From Syncephalis plumigaleata (taxonomy: Eukaryota; Zoopagomycota; Zoopagomycetes; Zoopagales; Piptocephalidaceae), in assembly GCA_025201365.1 (NCBI GenBank), contig JAIXMF010000234.1:1-21751 (forward strand): a DNA stretch of 21,751 bases, read 5' to 3'. Numbering within the stretch: position 1 is the first letter of the stretch; each line of letters opens with the position of its first letter. The notes under the pieces are model-generated. The model ran no database searches. It was not told where the DNA came from and worked only from the letters and a program-made list of their open reading frames with translations. A program made the position numbers and the translations under genes. Below, piece by piece: positions 1 through 10,785 of the stretch.

Positions 1-658
1 AATGTAATATGCCCTATATCGTTTGCGTGTTCATGGCGCTATGGGCATGTATTCGTTGTACACGAGTTATACGATAAAAGCAACCAGCTCAGTAGTATGT
101 GGCATTTTTTATTGATCTTGAGAAAGCGACCTTCAAGGGGACCATCGTTCACATGCTCATTAGTATAAATTTGGCAGTGCTGATTGCAGTGGCCAAATAT
201 AGATTATGTAGCGTGCTAACTACAAAACCGAATATTCACCGCTACAATGGTAAGCGGTACTGTATCTGTATGCACCTGTGCACATACGCTAAGGCTAGCA
301 TAGCCGCGTGGTCATTTTGACATTAACCAAAGGTCAAGCTATGTTGCCCGTAAGTTCACTAGACTAACGTATATCATTGTTCTATTAAGATATTATATAA
401 AAAGATACTGTATACTAAATGTCGAGTGAATTAGCACTTTCTTCCTTTCTTTTCTGCTATTATATACAATTATTACGCGATAAATAATACAAGTATGCAT
501 CGTTTATATTGTAAAATCAACGGAGAGTATATTATTGATACTAAAATATGGAATACATGCTTATAGGACCATTATTGCGTAATTTTTTATAAATTTCATT
601 TTTTGGTGCTTTTTTACTATCCACTATACATATGTATAAATCCCTAAATCTTTAACAA
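1..658. other. Upstream stretch with no recognisable gene
   Basis: The stretch is AT-rich. It has only one short open frame (about 97-320), whose translation resembles nothing I recognise and has no convincing splice partners. I see no RNA gene or repeat of note. It is probably intergenic, or the flank of a gene outside the window. Confidence 0.5.
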
Positions 659-731
659 GCGACTTTAGCTCAGTTGGGAGAGCGTTAGACTGAAGTTCTA
701 AATGTCCCCCGTTCGATCCGGGGAAGTCGCA
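659..731 (+). tRNA. tRNA-Phe, anticodon GAA
   Basis: A complete 73-nt cloverleaf can be drawn. The acceptor stem is GCGACTT/AAGTCGC (7 bp), the D stem GCTC/GAGC, the anticodon stem TTAGA/TCTAA with loop CTGAAGT, and the T stem CCCCG/CGGGG with loop TTCGATC. Loop positions 34-36 read GAA, so it decodes phenylalanine codons in cytoplasmic translation. The discriminator base is A, as is usual for tRNA-Phe. There is no intron and no encoded CCA, as expected for a eukaryotic gene. The internal A box (in the D arm) and B box (GTTCGATCC) serve as the Pol III promoter. Confidence 0.96.
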
Positions 732-735
732 TTCC

Positions 736-747
736 TTTTTGTTTTTT
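736..747 (+). terminator. Pol III T-run terminator of the tRNA
   Basis: Two T runs (T5 at 736-740 and T6 at 742-747, separated by one G) begin five bases after the tRNA discriminator base. Short non-template T runs are the standard RNA polymerase III stop signal. The second run would act as a backup. Confidence 0.85.
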
Positions 748-1078
748 GTTGCTATTTAGATCACGTGATACTACTGCATAAGATGAATATATATTCTATT
801 TTATTATACTAGAGAATATGTAAGGTTGTATGTAGTTTAGCAAAGAGACAAGTAGCATAGAAAGAGAGCGTATTTATGATATGATATGCTACGGTGTTAT
901 GATTGTTATCGTGTACGATTGTGGTGATACACGGGTTGACCATTGACGACGTTTACCCACTTTCACTTACGTGGATATTTCCATTCTGTCATCCGACGTT
1001 TATCGCCAACTGCCATCTGTCTATTTCTTGTCGTGTCTCTACTGGTTGTTCATCCGTCGGGTTTCTTGTACATCCATC
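748..1078 (+). promoter_or_regulatory. Upstream region of the gamma-adaptin gene with a TCACGTGA box
   Basis: This is the gap between the tRNA and the adaptin start codon. It contains the 10-bp palindrome ATCACGTGAT at 760-769. Its CACGTG core is the site recognised by bHLH factors of the Cbf1/Tye7 type. No TATA position can be assigned with confidence. Short open frames at 903-1097 lack coding character and run into the real start. Confidence 0.4.
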
Positions 1079-4000
1079 ATGGTCTATTATCGTTTAAAGG
1101 GTGAGACGCGCTTGAGTTATTTGCATATATGCATGCATACTAATTGGTTCGTGGCCGTTAGACCTCATCAAGGCGGTGCGGTCCTGCAAGACTGCCGCTG
1201 ATGAACGTGCTATTATTCAAAAGGAATCGGCCGCTATTCGTACTTCGTTTCGCGAGGAGAGCTCTGATATGCGCTACATCAATATCTCCAAGCTGCTCTA
1301 CATACATATGCTGGGTTATCCGTCTTATTTCGGTCAAATTGAATGTCTAAAGCTAGTGGCATCACCGCGATTTACCGATAAACGTTTGGGCTACCTAGGA
1401 ATCATGTTGTTGCTCGATGAGAAGCAGGAAACACTTACTCTAGTGACTAATTCGTTGCAAAAGTACGTATTCTATGTCAATGCTGCTGCTATACTAATGA
1501 TAAATACGTAGTGATATGCATCATTCTAGCATGTACATCACTGGATTAGCGCTGTGTACAATGGGCAATATTGCCTCATCAGAAATGGCACGAGACTTGT
1601 GCGACGAGGTAGAACGATTGCTGGCCAGTTCCAATGCGTATGTTCGTAAGAAGGTGACTATTCATACTACTAGGAAAGGACAAGTATTAGTATAGTAAAG
1701 CTAATGAAATAACATAAACTAGGCAGCTTTATGTGCATTACGTATCATTCACAAGGTGCCAGATCTGCTTGATCATTTTGTCGATCGAGTTGAAGTTCTA
1801 CTTGACGATAAGAATCATGGTGTGCTGCTAACTGCCGTTACGCTTATTACCGAGCTATGCAAGAGAAGTGAAGAGACATTGCAGCAGTTTAGACGAGTAA
1901 GTGGAATAAATGATTGAATTGCTCGTTATTCATAATCATTAATTACTGTTATACTACGTGTAGATGGTGCCAACAGTTATACGTCGATTGAAATCATTAA
2001 TATCGGCTGGTTTCTCGCCGGAACATGACGTGAATGGCATTAGCGATCCATTTGTTCAGATCAAACTATTGAGACTACTACGTATACTAGGTCATGGTGA
2101 CAATGAAGCAAGTGAACTAATGAATGATGTACTGGCTCAGGTAATACGATAGCATTAGATTTAATTAGTATACAAACTGACACATATATACATATTAGGT
2201 GGCCACCAATACTGATGGTGCCAAGAATGCTGGTAATGCCATTCTATACGAAACGGTATTGACCATTATGGCCATCGAGTCTGATCAGGCATTGCGTGTA
2301 TTGGCCGTCAATATCTTGGGTCGTTTCTTGTCCAACAAAGATAACAATATTCGGTAATAGGCATGAATTGAACTATACGATTATTGTTAACTAATATATT
2401 CTGCTTATAGTTATGTGGCTCTTAACACCTTGTTAAAGACAATGGCCATTGATCATACAGCAGTACAGCGACATCGTAACACCGTGCTCGAATGTCTACA
2501 CGATGCTGACATTTCTATTCGTCGACGAGCATTGGAATTATCGTTTGCACTGATTAACGAACAAAATGTGCGTGTAATGACGCGTGAACTGCTAGCATTC
2601 CTGGAAACAGCCGATGAAGAATTCAAACCGAATATGACAACGCGAATTTGTCAGGCAGCACGTGAATACGCGCCTAATCCACGCTGGCACATTGATACAG
2701 TATTACGCGTATTAAAATTGGTAAGTGAATGAATGAATAAGATACTATAACAGCTTGTACTTACTTCAGAATTAGGCTGGCAATTCAATTAAGGAGGATA
2801 TACTTGCTAGATTCCTACGTCTAGTTAGTCAAACCGGTGATCTACACGGCTATACTGTACGCAAACTATTTGTAGCCCTACAGGAGGATGTTTCACAGGT
2901 AATTATTACGCTAGATCATTGATGTAGACATATACTAATGAAATGCACCATAATAGGAAGCATTAATATTGGCTGGACTATGGACTATGGGTGAATACGG
3001 CGACATTCTCGTGCAAGGAGGCAGTAATTTTGACGAGGAGAAGCTACAACAAGAGGTGGGTTATCGAGTTACTCTATTCTAGCCTGTATTGCATACTCAC
3101 TCATACTATCCATTGTTATTTATTGCGGTAGATATCGGAGAAGGATGTTGCTGACATGTTAGACACGATAGTGAATAGTCCACATGCCACCACTACAGTG
3201 CGAGAGTATGCACTTACCGCAGCTGTCAAGCTAACGGGTCGCTTCCAATCGAGTAATGTACTCCATCGTCTGCAACAACTGGTTGAACGCTACAAGACCG
3301 CAGTCGATGTTGAGATACAGCAAAGAGCCGTGGAATACGCGGCACTTATCAGTCTGGGCGATATTCGATCCGCTGTACTTGAGCGTATGCCTGTTCCAGA
3401 GATTAAAGAGGAAAAGGTGGCACCACTTATATCAGGTCCATCAACATCTGGCACCACAAGCAAAAAGACAACAAGTGCAACTGTTGATGTATGTCATTAT
3501 ACTAATACAATTACTGAATATCACTAATCTTTATTATTCTATAGTTACTGGATCTAATGGTCAATGAACCAGTTACTACGCCACCACAGGATCAAACGGG
3601 ATCAGGATCTACAGCAGCAACAATGAATCTAATCACAGATATCTTTGGCACTACCAGTTCACCTAATATCAGTACTACGCCATCCAGCAATGCTACACCA
3701 TCGTTATTGGATCAATTAGGCGGATCTGCTTTCACTAGTAGTCCAGCACCTACTACTACTACTACTACTAGTACAACTACAGGTCTAGGTATTGATGTAG
3801 CTACACCACCCACCAATACATCCTATACAGCTATCGATCAACATGGTCTACTAGTGACATTGTCACCGAGTAAAGACACACAGAACCCTAATGTATTGAA
3901 CATTCAAGTTAATTTCACGAATACTGGAGTGGGTGCCACTGTCGATCAACTACTATTCCAAGTTGCCGTACCAAAGGTATTTGTTAACTATCATTCTCAT

Positions 4001-4294
4001 TTATACGATCAGTGTAGTAATAATACATGTATAATAGACTCAAAAGATTCAATTCCTTCCTGTATCCGATACTACCGTGAAGTCAGGTCAAACTGTACAG
4101 CAAGTCATTCGTATTGCTAATCCTAATAAGGTACGTGACAAATAGTAACACACTCATCCTCGTATTAACTTATGATTGCCATTTATTAGACGGCTATCCG
4201 TTTACGACTCAAGCTATCCTTCCGTAATGTATCTACTCAGAATACAGTGGAGGTGCTAGGTGAATTTAGCGGATTCCCCGCTGAAATGCGTTAA
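1079..4294 (+). CDS. APL4: AP-1 complex subunit gamma (gamma-adaptin)
   Basis: Large subunit of the AP-1 clathrin adaptor, which sorts cargo at the trans-Golgi network and endosomes. Exons: 1079-1100, 1162-1462, 1512-1653, 1723-1896, 1964-2140, 2199-2353, 2411-2720, 2776-2898, 2957-3055, 3132-3488, 3545-3976, 4038-4130, 4190-4294. All junctions are GT-AG and in frame, giving 829 aa, close to the family's usual size. The N-terminus reads [20 protein letters not shown], typical of gamma-adaptin, and was recovered by splicing a 22-nt first exon. Residues 1 to about 590 form the helical trunk (e.g. [18 protein letters not shown] and [12 protein letters not shown]). A low-complexity Thr/Ser/Pro hinge follows, with a clathrin-box-like LLDLM (about 621-625). 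Residues about 712-829 are the ear, ending at the TAA at 4292. Intron lengths are 49-76 nt, and several have TACTAAT branch sites. It is convergent with CDC16. Confidence 0.95.
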
Positions 4295-4493
4295 TATCCT
4301 CTTCACGTAGTAGACACATCTATTGATCTGTTACTCATTCTTTCATCTTTCCCTTAACGTTGATCCATGTTGTCCACGTAACTCATATTAGTAGAAAAGC
4401 ATTAATAAAATAGGTTGGCTTGATTATACTTTATTGATACTATTACTAATATACGGTGTATTTGCTATGATTACAGTCCAATTCCTCTATTAA
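4295..4493. other. Convergent 3' region with interleaved poly(A) signals
   Basis: Only 199 bp separate the adaptin stop from the CDC16 stop. A + strand AATAAA lies at 4404-4409, and a - strand AATAAA (TTTATT on +) lies at 4430-4435. Each signal is therefore past the point where the opposing transcript would be expected to end. Confidence 0.6.
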
Positions 4494-7400
4494 TTAGTCA
4501 AAACTCATATCTGTACCACTACTTTCACTATCAATGTGATGATAATCATCTTGTTGATCTACTCCTTCAACATGATCATCATTGTCTCCATTATTACTAG
4601 TATGTTGTTGATGTGATGACATGAAAGCATTTAAACTAGCAGTAAGTGGTCTCTGTTCAGTACCCTCTATACTCAATGTATCTGATGGTAGATCATCTAG
4701 TGAGAATGACACTTCATCATAGGAAGCTATCTTTGCTAATCCACCATCTACCTGTTCTTGTATTGCCATATTCAATAACTCAGTAGTTAATGGATTGTTT
4801 GATGATAACCCTAATGCCTATAACATACAGCAATATTAGTCATGATCATCATTGTAGCATAGTGACTAATAGCTACTTACTTGATGATAGTATTCAATGG
4901 CCTTCTCAATGTCACCCATTGCATGATGAACGTAGCCTAGACCGGTGTAAGCATCTGCTCGTCGTGGACATCGTGTTTTCAGTTTAATGAAACACTTTTT
5001 AGCCTCCTCGTAATTGCTAATTTATTTATTTGTTTATTTCATAGTTATTATTCACCTAGCATGATGACTTACCCTAATCTACGATGAGCTTGACCTAGAT
5101 TGGACCATATGTCATTCTCAACAGATGCATCATACTCCATTTCTTTAATCATGTCAAGTGCCATGTTGAAATGCTCGATAGATTTCTCGTATCTATTTCC
5201 ATTGAATGTAAATCGATGCATCAATAGATAGAATTGTGTGTGTCACTTACTCTTTCTGTTCGTAATAAAGTACTGCAAGTTCATTGTTGAGTAGTGCATC
5301 ACTAGGACCTAATTCGGCAGCACCCAACAAGTATTCCTGAGCTACACTTAGATTTTTCTGTTTTAGTAATTGCATGCCAATGAATAAAGTAGGGAAATGT
5401 GATCTATATATATATATATATTCACATAAATGAAGGCAATATAGCATTAGTATTCGCATTATAGAATGGCATCATTCACTTACCCGGGAAATAGTCGATC
5501 TGCACTGGAATACTCTTGAATTGCTTGATCATACTCTCCTTCTTCAGCAAATGTATGAGCATAGCCAATACGTGCAGGACCATAGTTGGTGTCCATTTGT
5601 GAGGATTTCCTACATCATCATCATCATCATTATTCATTGGTGTATTAGTCTATCAATTACAATAGGTGCATGTCATTGTATTCCCTACTTGAAGTAACGA
5701 CGTGCTTCTGTTGTTTTCTTAACAGAAAAGTAGTAGCAACCCACACAGAACCAAGTGACCGGTAATTCAGGGAATCGATCCACCAATTCCTTACCCAAAT
5801 GGAAAAGGCGATGTTGATCACGTAACTCGTAGAGACATGCAATATGTGTGGTTAGAACTGTAGGATGATACTGCTCCACTTTGAGTAGTCTATATCAATT
5901 ACATTGCATCAGTATACAAGCTAGCTTCTATACCAATAAATAACTTACCCTTTAGTAATGGTTAGACAGTCTTTGAAACGACCACGTGCAAATGCACTAT
6001 CAGCTATACTAAGCTCAACATCAACATTGTTTACTAGTCCATATTCCTCTTCAAGTGTACGCTTAAGCGGTAGCAATTCCTTATTATTAGATGGCTGTAG
6101 TATACCATGTATAGAATGATAGTATTAGTAACCAATCAACTAACACATTATGATTAGATTTCATGTACTTACCATGCGTTGCTTAATGGTATAAATACTA
6201 CGAACGAACTTGGCATCTTCCTCTCTCAACTGAGTGAAATCCAATGAGGATAGAAACTCTTGTTCTAGATATACAATGTTAATAGACTGTATTACTATCC
6301 CATATTCCTCATTAAACTCACCTTCTGTCTGTTTCATCATTTGATTAATCACTAATGCTTGATATGCCTAATAGTATTGTCATTAGCCATCATCATGATC
6401 TATATTATTCATTATACAATTGATATAATTACCTCATAACATTTGATATCAGTCTTCAATGCTTCTTTAAAACATTCTTTGGCTCGTTTTACATTCTCTT
6501 GTTCCAAGTAGACTTGTCCTCTTAGATAACACATGGATGCTTCTAACTGATAATGATAAATAAGTAAATATACACACACATTGTATTTGTCATTATTTAC
6601 CTTGATACCTTCCGGTGCATTCTTTACTTGACTAACTTGTCCATTGCCTATAATAATAGTTGGTTATTGTGTCACATCTTATTTCTACATTATTAGATTA
6701 CCATTCATTCTAGTAAATGGATTGGTCTCTCCTAGTATTTCTAGAGCTGCTTGCCATTTCTTTAATTTCGTCTATACTCATGTTTATAATTAAGCATGTT
6801 ATTATCGCAATGTCTATTCATCTTACCATGCATTGAGCAGCTAGGAAACGACAGGCTACACTCGAGTTAAGCAAGTGCTTTCTCGTTAATAATTTCTCCA
6901 CTCGAACGTATTGTCCGGTCAAGTAGTAGACCTGAGCTAGCCAGAATATATCATTGGGATCATTGGTCATTGACACCACTTTGTCACCCCAGAATATTGC
7001 ACTATCATATAGATGTTGTTGCATCGCATCATGTCGCCAACATCGAATACGCTCAACTAGATCCGAGTCTGATACTTGCGTGTCTTGAACATCAGTCAGA
7101 TTAGCCTCTGGTATATTCATCGTTTCATTCGCGTTCACATCAAATAGATTCGATCGTCGATGATTAAGCTTCTTTGCTACGGTGGATCGATTGATCGTAT
7201 GTCCCGATGAATTAGAAGAGGGTGCTGATAGAGTGGAAGCACGAGCTGGTGACAATATATGTCCACCGATATTGTGATGTGACGGTGAACCTTGCAGATA
7301 TAATTGTTGCGTGTCATGTGCCGGTGAATGTGGAAAGGATCTCGGTGTTAGTGCGGTTTGCGAGAATCCTTGAATATTTGGTTGTGCTTCTGCGATTGCC

Positions 7401-8119
7401 GATGACATGTTTCTTTGAATGTTCGATTGACGATGTCGTTGATCCGAGCCATGTGATGCTGATTCTACTGAAGATGGATTGGCACTACCTGATAATGAAG
7501 CGGAAGCAGAAGAAGCGGAAGAAGAAGCTTGCGATGCAACAATAGCAGATGGTGTATGATAGTTATTTGTATTGTCTGCAGTTAATAAATTATCGGATGA
7601 TCGAGATAGTTGAGGTGTATGACGTTGTTGCTGCTGTTGCTGATGCTGCTCGCGCTGTTCTCGTTGTTGTACACGTCTACGTGTTCGCGTTCCAATAGGT
7701 GGTGATATTGCTTGTGTGTTCACCGGTGTGACTATCGTACGATTCCGATTTGTATGTTGTGCTGCTGTAGCATTAGGTGTAGTTGATGTGTTATTTATTG
7801 AGTTTACACGACGAATAGATGCTGCTGGTGTTGGTGTAGTTGCTGTAGCTGTCTGCGCTGTTCTACCAATGTCTGTATGCGTAGTATTTGATTCTACACG
7901 TCTTCTAGTTACATGGATTGTAGTACTACGGCTTGTAACCGTGCGACTCACTCTGTTAGAACGCGTTGATATGGTGGGCGTTTCAATCACTCTATCTCTT
8001 ATTCGTGGTTGACGTCGCGTTGATGCTGTTGAGCTACCTTGTATGCTATCACGCTGCTCGCTATTTCTAGATGCTGCTGCTGCCGCCGCTGTTCTTCGAG
8101 TGCGTGGTGCTGCCGGCAT
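4494..8119 (-). CDS. CDC16: Anaphase-promoting complex subunit 6 (Cdc16/Cut9), TPR protein
   Basis: TPR scaffold subunit of the APC/C ubiquitin ligase, which drives mitotic exit. Exons (high to low): 8119-6827, 6771-6702, 6647-6601, 6546-6433, 6367-6322, 6264-6173, 6094-5949, 5889-5689, 5609-5484, 5403-5251, 5192-5073, 5016-4881, 4817-4494. All are GT-AG and in frame, giving 955 aa with a TAA stop. From about residue 350 the protein follows Cdc16 closely: SAIFWGDKVVSMTND, DIFWLAQVYYLTGQY, a hydrophobic TPR array, VTWFCVGCYYFSVKK, YGPARIGYAHTFAEEGEYDQ and AYTGLGYVHHAMGD. The end is acidic and disordered. The first ~350 residues are low complexity (Arg/Thr/Ser/Ala/Gln-rich, with a Gln run) and hold several S/T-P sites, including SPAR and LTPRS. 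This makes it longer than animal Cdc16 (about 620 aa). The start ATG at 8119 opens the long first-exon frame. The donor at 5688 (GTAGGG) is weak but preserves the frame. Confidence 0.94.
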
Positions 8120-8464
8120 TGTGTGCGATGACTACACGATGCGGTGTTTATATCAAGAAAATACCAGTTGTAGAAAAGAAGAGAGAGAGAGAGGGGGAAA
8201 CAGATTGTGCAAATAACCAGGCGATGACTAACCAGTATTCACCTATACCATCTAATAATAAATTGCGCACTGACTTGCTAAAGAATGAATACAATCGTCG
8301 TTACCACTACAATGACTCACTGTAAATAGACGATTGAACAGATTAGTGTGCGTACGTACACTCGTTCGTTCGTTCGTTCGTGTGCTAGTAAGTAAGCGGG
8401 AAGGACAAATAACGAGTGACGAATGATTTGTGTAGATATCACACAGACAAAATCAAAACAAATC

Positions 8465-8478
8465 AAATCACGTGATTT
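8465..8478. promoter_or_regulatory. Palindromic E-box (TCACGTGA core)
   Basis: AAATCACGTGATTT is a perfect 14-bp palindrome around CACGTG. The inner 10 bp (ATCACGTGAT) are identical to the box at 760-769 upstream of the adaptin gene. CACGTG flanked by T and A is the classical site for Cbf1-like bHLH proteins in fungi. Binding is inferred. Confidence 0.5.
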
Positions 8479-8665
8479 AACATAACCAGTATCTCATTTA
8501 ATCGTGGACATTGATCAAAAGAAATCGACATGTAGATGCTCCTATAATACTATGATATTGTCTATATCTATAACAACAACTAATACTATAATGCATATAC
8601 ACTATGATAACAGCTCATCTAGATAGTATATTGTTACGTATTTTAAGTAGCTTGTAAAGAACAAT

Positions 8666-8709
8666 AATCGAAATGTATAATCAAGTGTGACTGCTTACAC
8701 ATTTCGATT
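8666..8709. repeat. 11-bp perfect inverted repeat
   Basis: AATCGAAATGT (8666-8676) is the exact reverse complement of ACATTTCGATT (8699-8709), with 22 nt between. It lies immediately before the CCAAT/ACGCGT cluster. It could be a paired factor site or a cruciform or stem-loop. It is not followed by a T run, so a terminator is unlikely. Confidence 0.6.
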
Positions 8710-8753
8710 TTAAGACACGCCCCTACTCTAGTAGAGCCAATCATTGGTGAGTT

Positions 8754-9053
8754 ACGCGTTTCGACGCAGTCTAGTAAAAACAAACGTTTAGGGCAACACT
8801 AGATTGAACGCGTCTACACTCGTATGTTTATTAAAGCCTTGATTCCACATATAGTCTCATTTAAATCCCCATTGAATGATCACACCTACTACAGTGTGTA
8901 TGTGATATCAGCTGGATATTCTATTGTTTGTTTACTATTACGCGTTTTATTTCTACTACTGCTACTACTACTACTGCTTCTTCTTTTCTTCTTCTTCCTC
9001 GTATTGATATCATTCATATACTACTGTGAACAAAAGTAGTAATTAATACGCGT
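8754..9053. promoter_or_regulatory. Cluster of four ACGCGT (MCB) boxes
   Basis: Perfect ACGCGT hexamers lie at 8754-8759, 8808-8813, 8940-8945 and 9048-9053, 153 to 452 bp before the ATG at 9206. ACGCGT is the MluI cell-cycle box, bound by MBF (Mbp1/Swi6-type complexes) at G1/S genes in yeasts. A fifth copy lies inside the downstream gene's intron (9915-9920). The density far exceeds the rest of the window. The neighbouring genes are a cell-cycle ubiquitin-ligase subunit and a candidate G1/S repressor, which fits the motif's known role. Confidence 0.65.
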
Positions 9054-9205
9054 CTTACTGATTTATTTATCTCTTGTCCACTACACCTATAAGCCGTATG
9101 GTATATCCATTTGTATTTAGTACTTGTTTATCATCTACGCTATACACTCTCATAGTAGGCTGAATTGGATTAGTTATTATTGAGTGAGTGTTGTTTATTT
9201 ACATC

Positions 9206-10785
9206 ATGCCATTGACATCATTAGTTGTATCGGATAAGCATGACTTGTCGGTACTTTTGAATCGTTCCTCCTCTTCCTCTTCTTCTTCACCTTTGATGGC
9301 AACATCGAGACATGATCATTATGATAAACAAATGATGATGTATCGCTCCTATTCACTTGATACTGCACACTTGTTTAAGAATTCACCGGCAGCGGCGTTT
9401 ATTAAGAAATACGCGCCAAAGCGTGGTACTACAACTGATGATGATGATGATGATGGCACTCACATGATTGGTCGGAAAAAAACGCGAAAGTCGATTTGTT
9501 ACTCGATGAATAATCGTATCCTAGTTGACTCGACCGTGTCTAATACACCCATGAACTACAACAAATCATCAACCACACCACGTACTACTAGTACAACACC
9601 ATTACAAGTAAGAACGACAAATCTACCACATCATCATGAGAAGGCCACATCATCACCACTCCGTGCATCATTGCATGCATCTAATACCAGTTGCTATAAT
9701 GATGTTGTATGTCGGAATACAATCGATCAGAATCCTACAGACAACAACAACAACAACAATAGTGATGCTGATGATGATGTTAGTTGTCCATCTACACCTG
9801 ACAATGTTTACTCGAATAAACATCAATCGTCTAGTGGAGATATTGCCGAGTTCAAACGCTCGCCTCAACTTAAGAATGATTTACAACGACATTTACGTAT
9901 TGAAAAAGTAAGTTACGCGTTTATTACTGACTATCTTCTATACCACGACTAACATCAATCTCGTATGCCATCTAGTGTATTAGACAGTTACGCTCTCGTT
10001 TAGGGTTGGCAATACACAAATCATCCACAGGACAGTGCTCCAAATCATTCGATGAACTTGTAGCCGAGCAAATCATCCATCATTCTCCTACCTGCACACA
10101 AGGGGTGACACGAGACGCGACAAGCTGCACAGCCCAAGTAGTCGAGGATGCATTTGGGCGGTGTGTGCTGCAACCATGCCGTGCACTAGTTTCAACATCG
10201 TCATACATCACTCATACAGATGCATGCTATTCTACTCAATATAGCAATGCAGATGTACCATTATCATCATGTAGAAGCACAACAACCACAACAGATGAAG
10301 AGGAGGAAGACGAAGAGGAAGACGAGGTTGGCATCATGACCATGCCATGGACGACTCCATCACATTTACTGCAAGCACATCGTCATCATCATCATCATCA
10401 CGTTCGTCATCGTAAAAGACGCGCTTTAAACCATGTCACACCATTGATTCATCGACAGCCATCACGTTCTGCTTGTTACAAGAGTGCCACAGTAGCTGCC
10501 TACTTTGCTACTCCTTGTGTGGCACTACCACCACCTGGATCACCCTATGAATCCATGTTGAAACGACGAACAAAGAAGAAGACAAAAGAGGCATCACTAA
10601 TGATGACAAAGGATAAACCATCCACTAGTAATAGTGATAATAATAGTCAATCTCGTTCTACATCATCTGTATCCAATATGAAACATCATAACAACAACAA
10701 CACTATTGTAACATCCAACATGTCACCATTGGATTGTACGGCAGCAGCAGAAGCAATGCTCTTACTACATCAACAGGACAACTAA
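9206..10785 (+). CDS. Whi5/Nrm1-like (GTB-motif) putative G1/S transcription repressor, copy 1
   Basis: Exons 9206-9907 and 9976-10785 (68-nt intron, GTAAGT donor, CTAAC branch, CTAG acceptor, phase 0) give 503 aa ending at TAA. The ATG at 9206 is the first in frame; an upstream GTG is not needed. Exon 2 opens CIRQLRSRLGLAIHKSSTGQ and continues SFDELVAEQ (about residues 235-265). This resembles the GTB motif of the Whi5/Nrm1 family, which binds SBF/MBF to repress G1/S transcription in the nucleus. The rest is disordered: Ser, Asp, Asn and His runs, and more than ten S/T-P sites (SPLR fits the full CDK consensus), as expected for a CDK-inactivated repressor. The C-terminus has AAAEAMLLL, a short hydrophobic patch also hinted at in the second copy. 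The family call rests on motif reading only; the gene model itself is firm. Confidence 0.6.

Larger units (their letters stand above)
8120..9205. promoter_or_regulatory. Divergent promoter between CDC16 and the first Whi5/Nrm1-like gene
   Basis: About 1.1 kb separates two start codons that point away from each other. It carries a purine run (8181-8198), a TTCG tandem repeat (8362-8381) and a 14-bp palindrome with a CACGTG core (8465-8478). It also has an 11-bp inverted repeat (8666-8709), back-to-back CCAAT boxes (CCAATCATTGG, 8737-8747) and four ACGCGT boxes. A pyrimidine triplet-rich tract (8951-9000) follows. The arrangement looks like a bidirectional regulatory region. No coding sequence is supported here. 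Confidence 0.6.

Noticed and set aside
97-320. 73-codon open frame near the left edge
   Set aside because: It begins at GTG/ATG in AT-rich DNA, has no recognisable sequence and no splice partners.
7222-8012. + strand open frames (7222-7545, 7716-8012)
   Set aside because: They are antisense shadows of the CDC16 first exon.
9188-9205. Earlier GTG start for the 9206 gene
   Set aside because: Nuclear fungal genes normally start at ATG, and the first in-frame ATG is at 9206.
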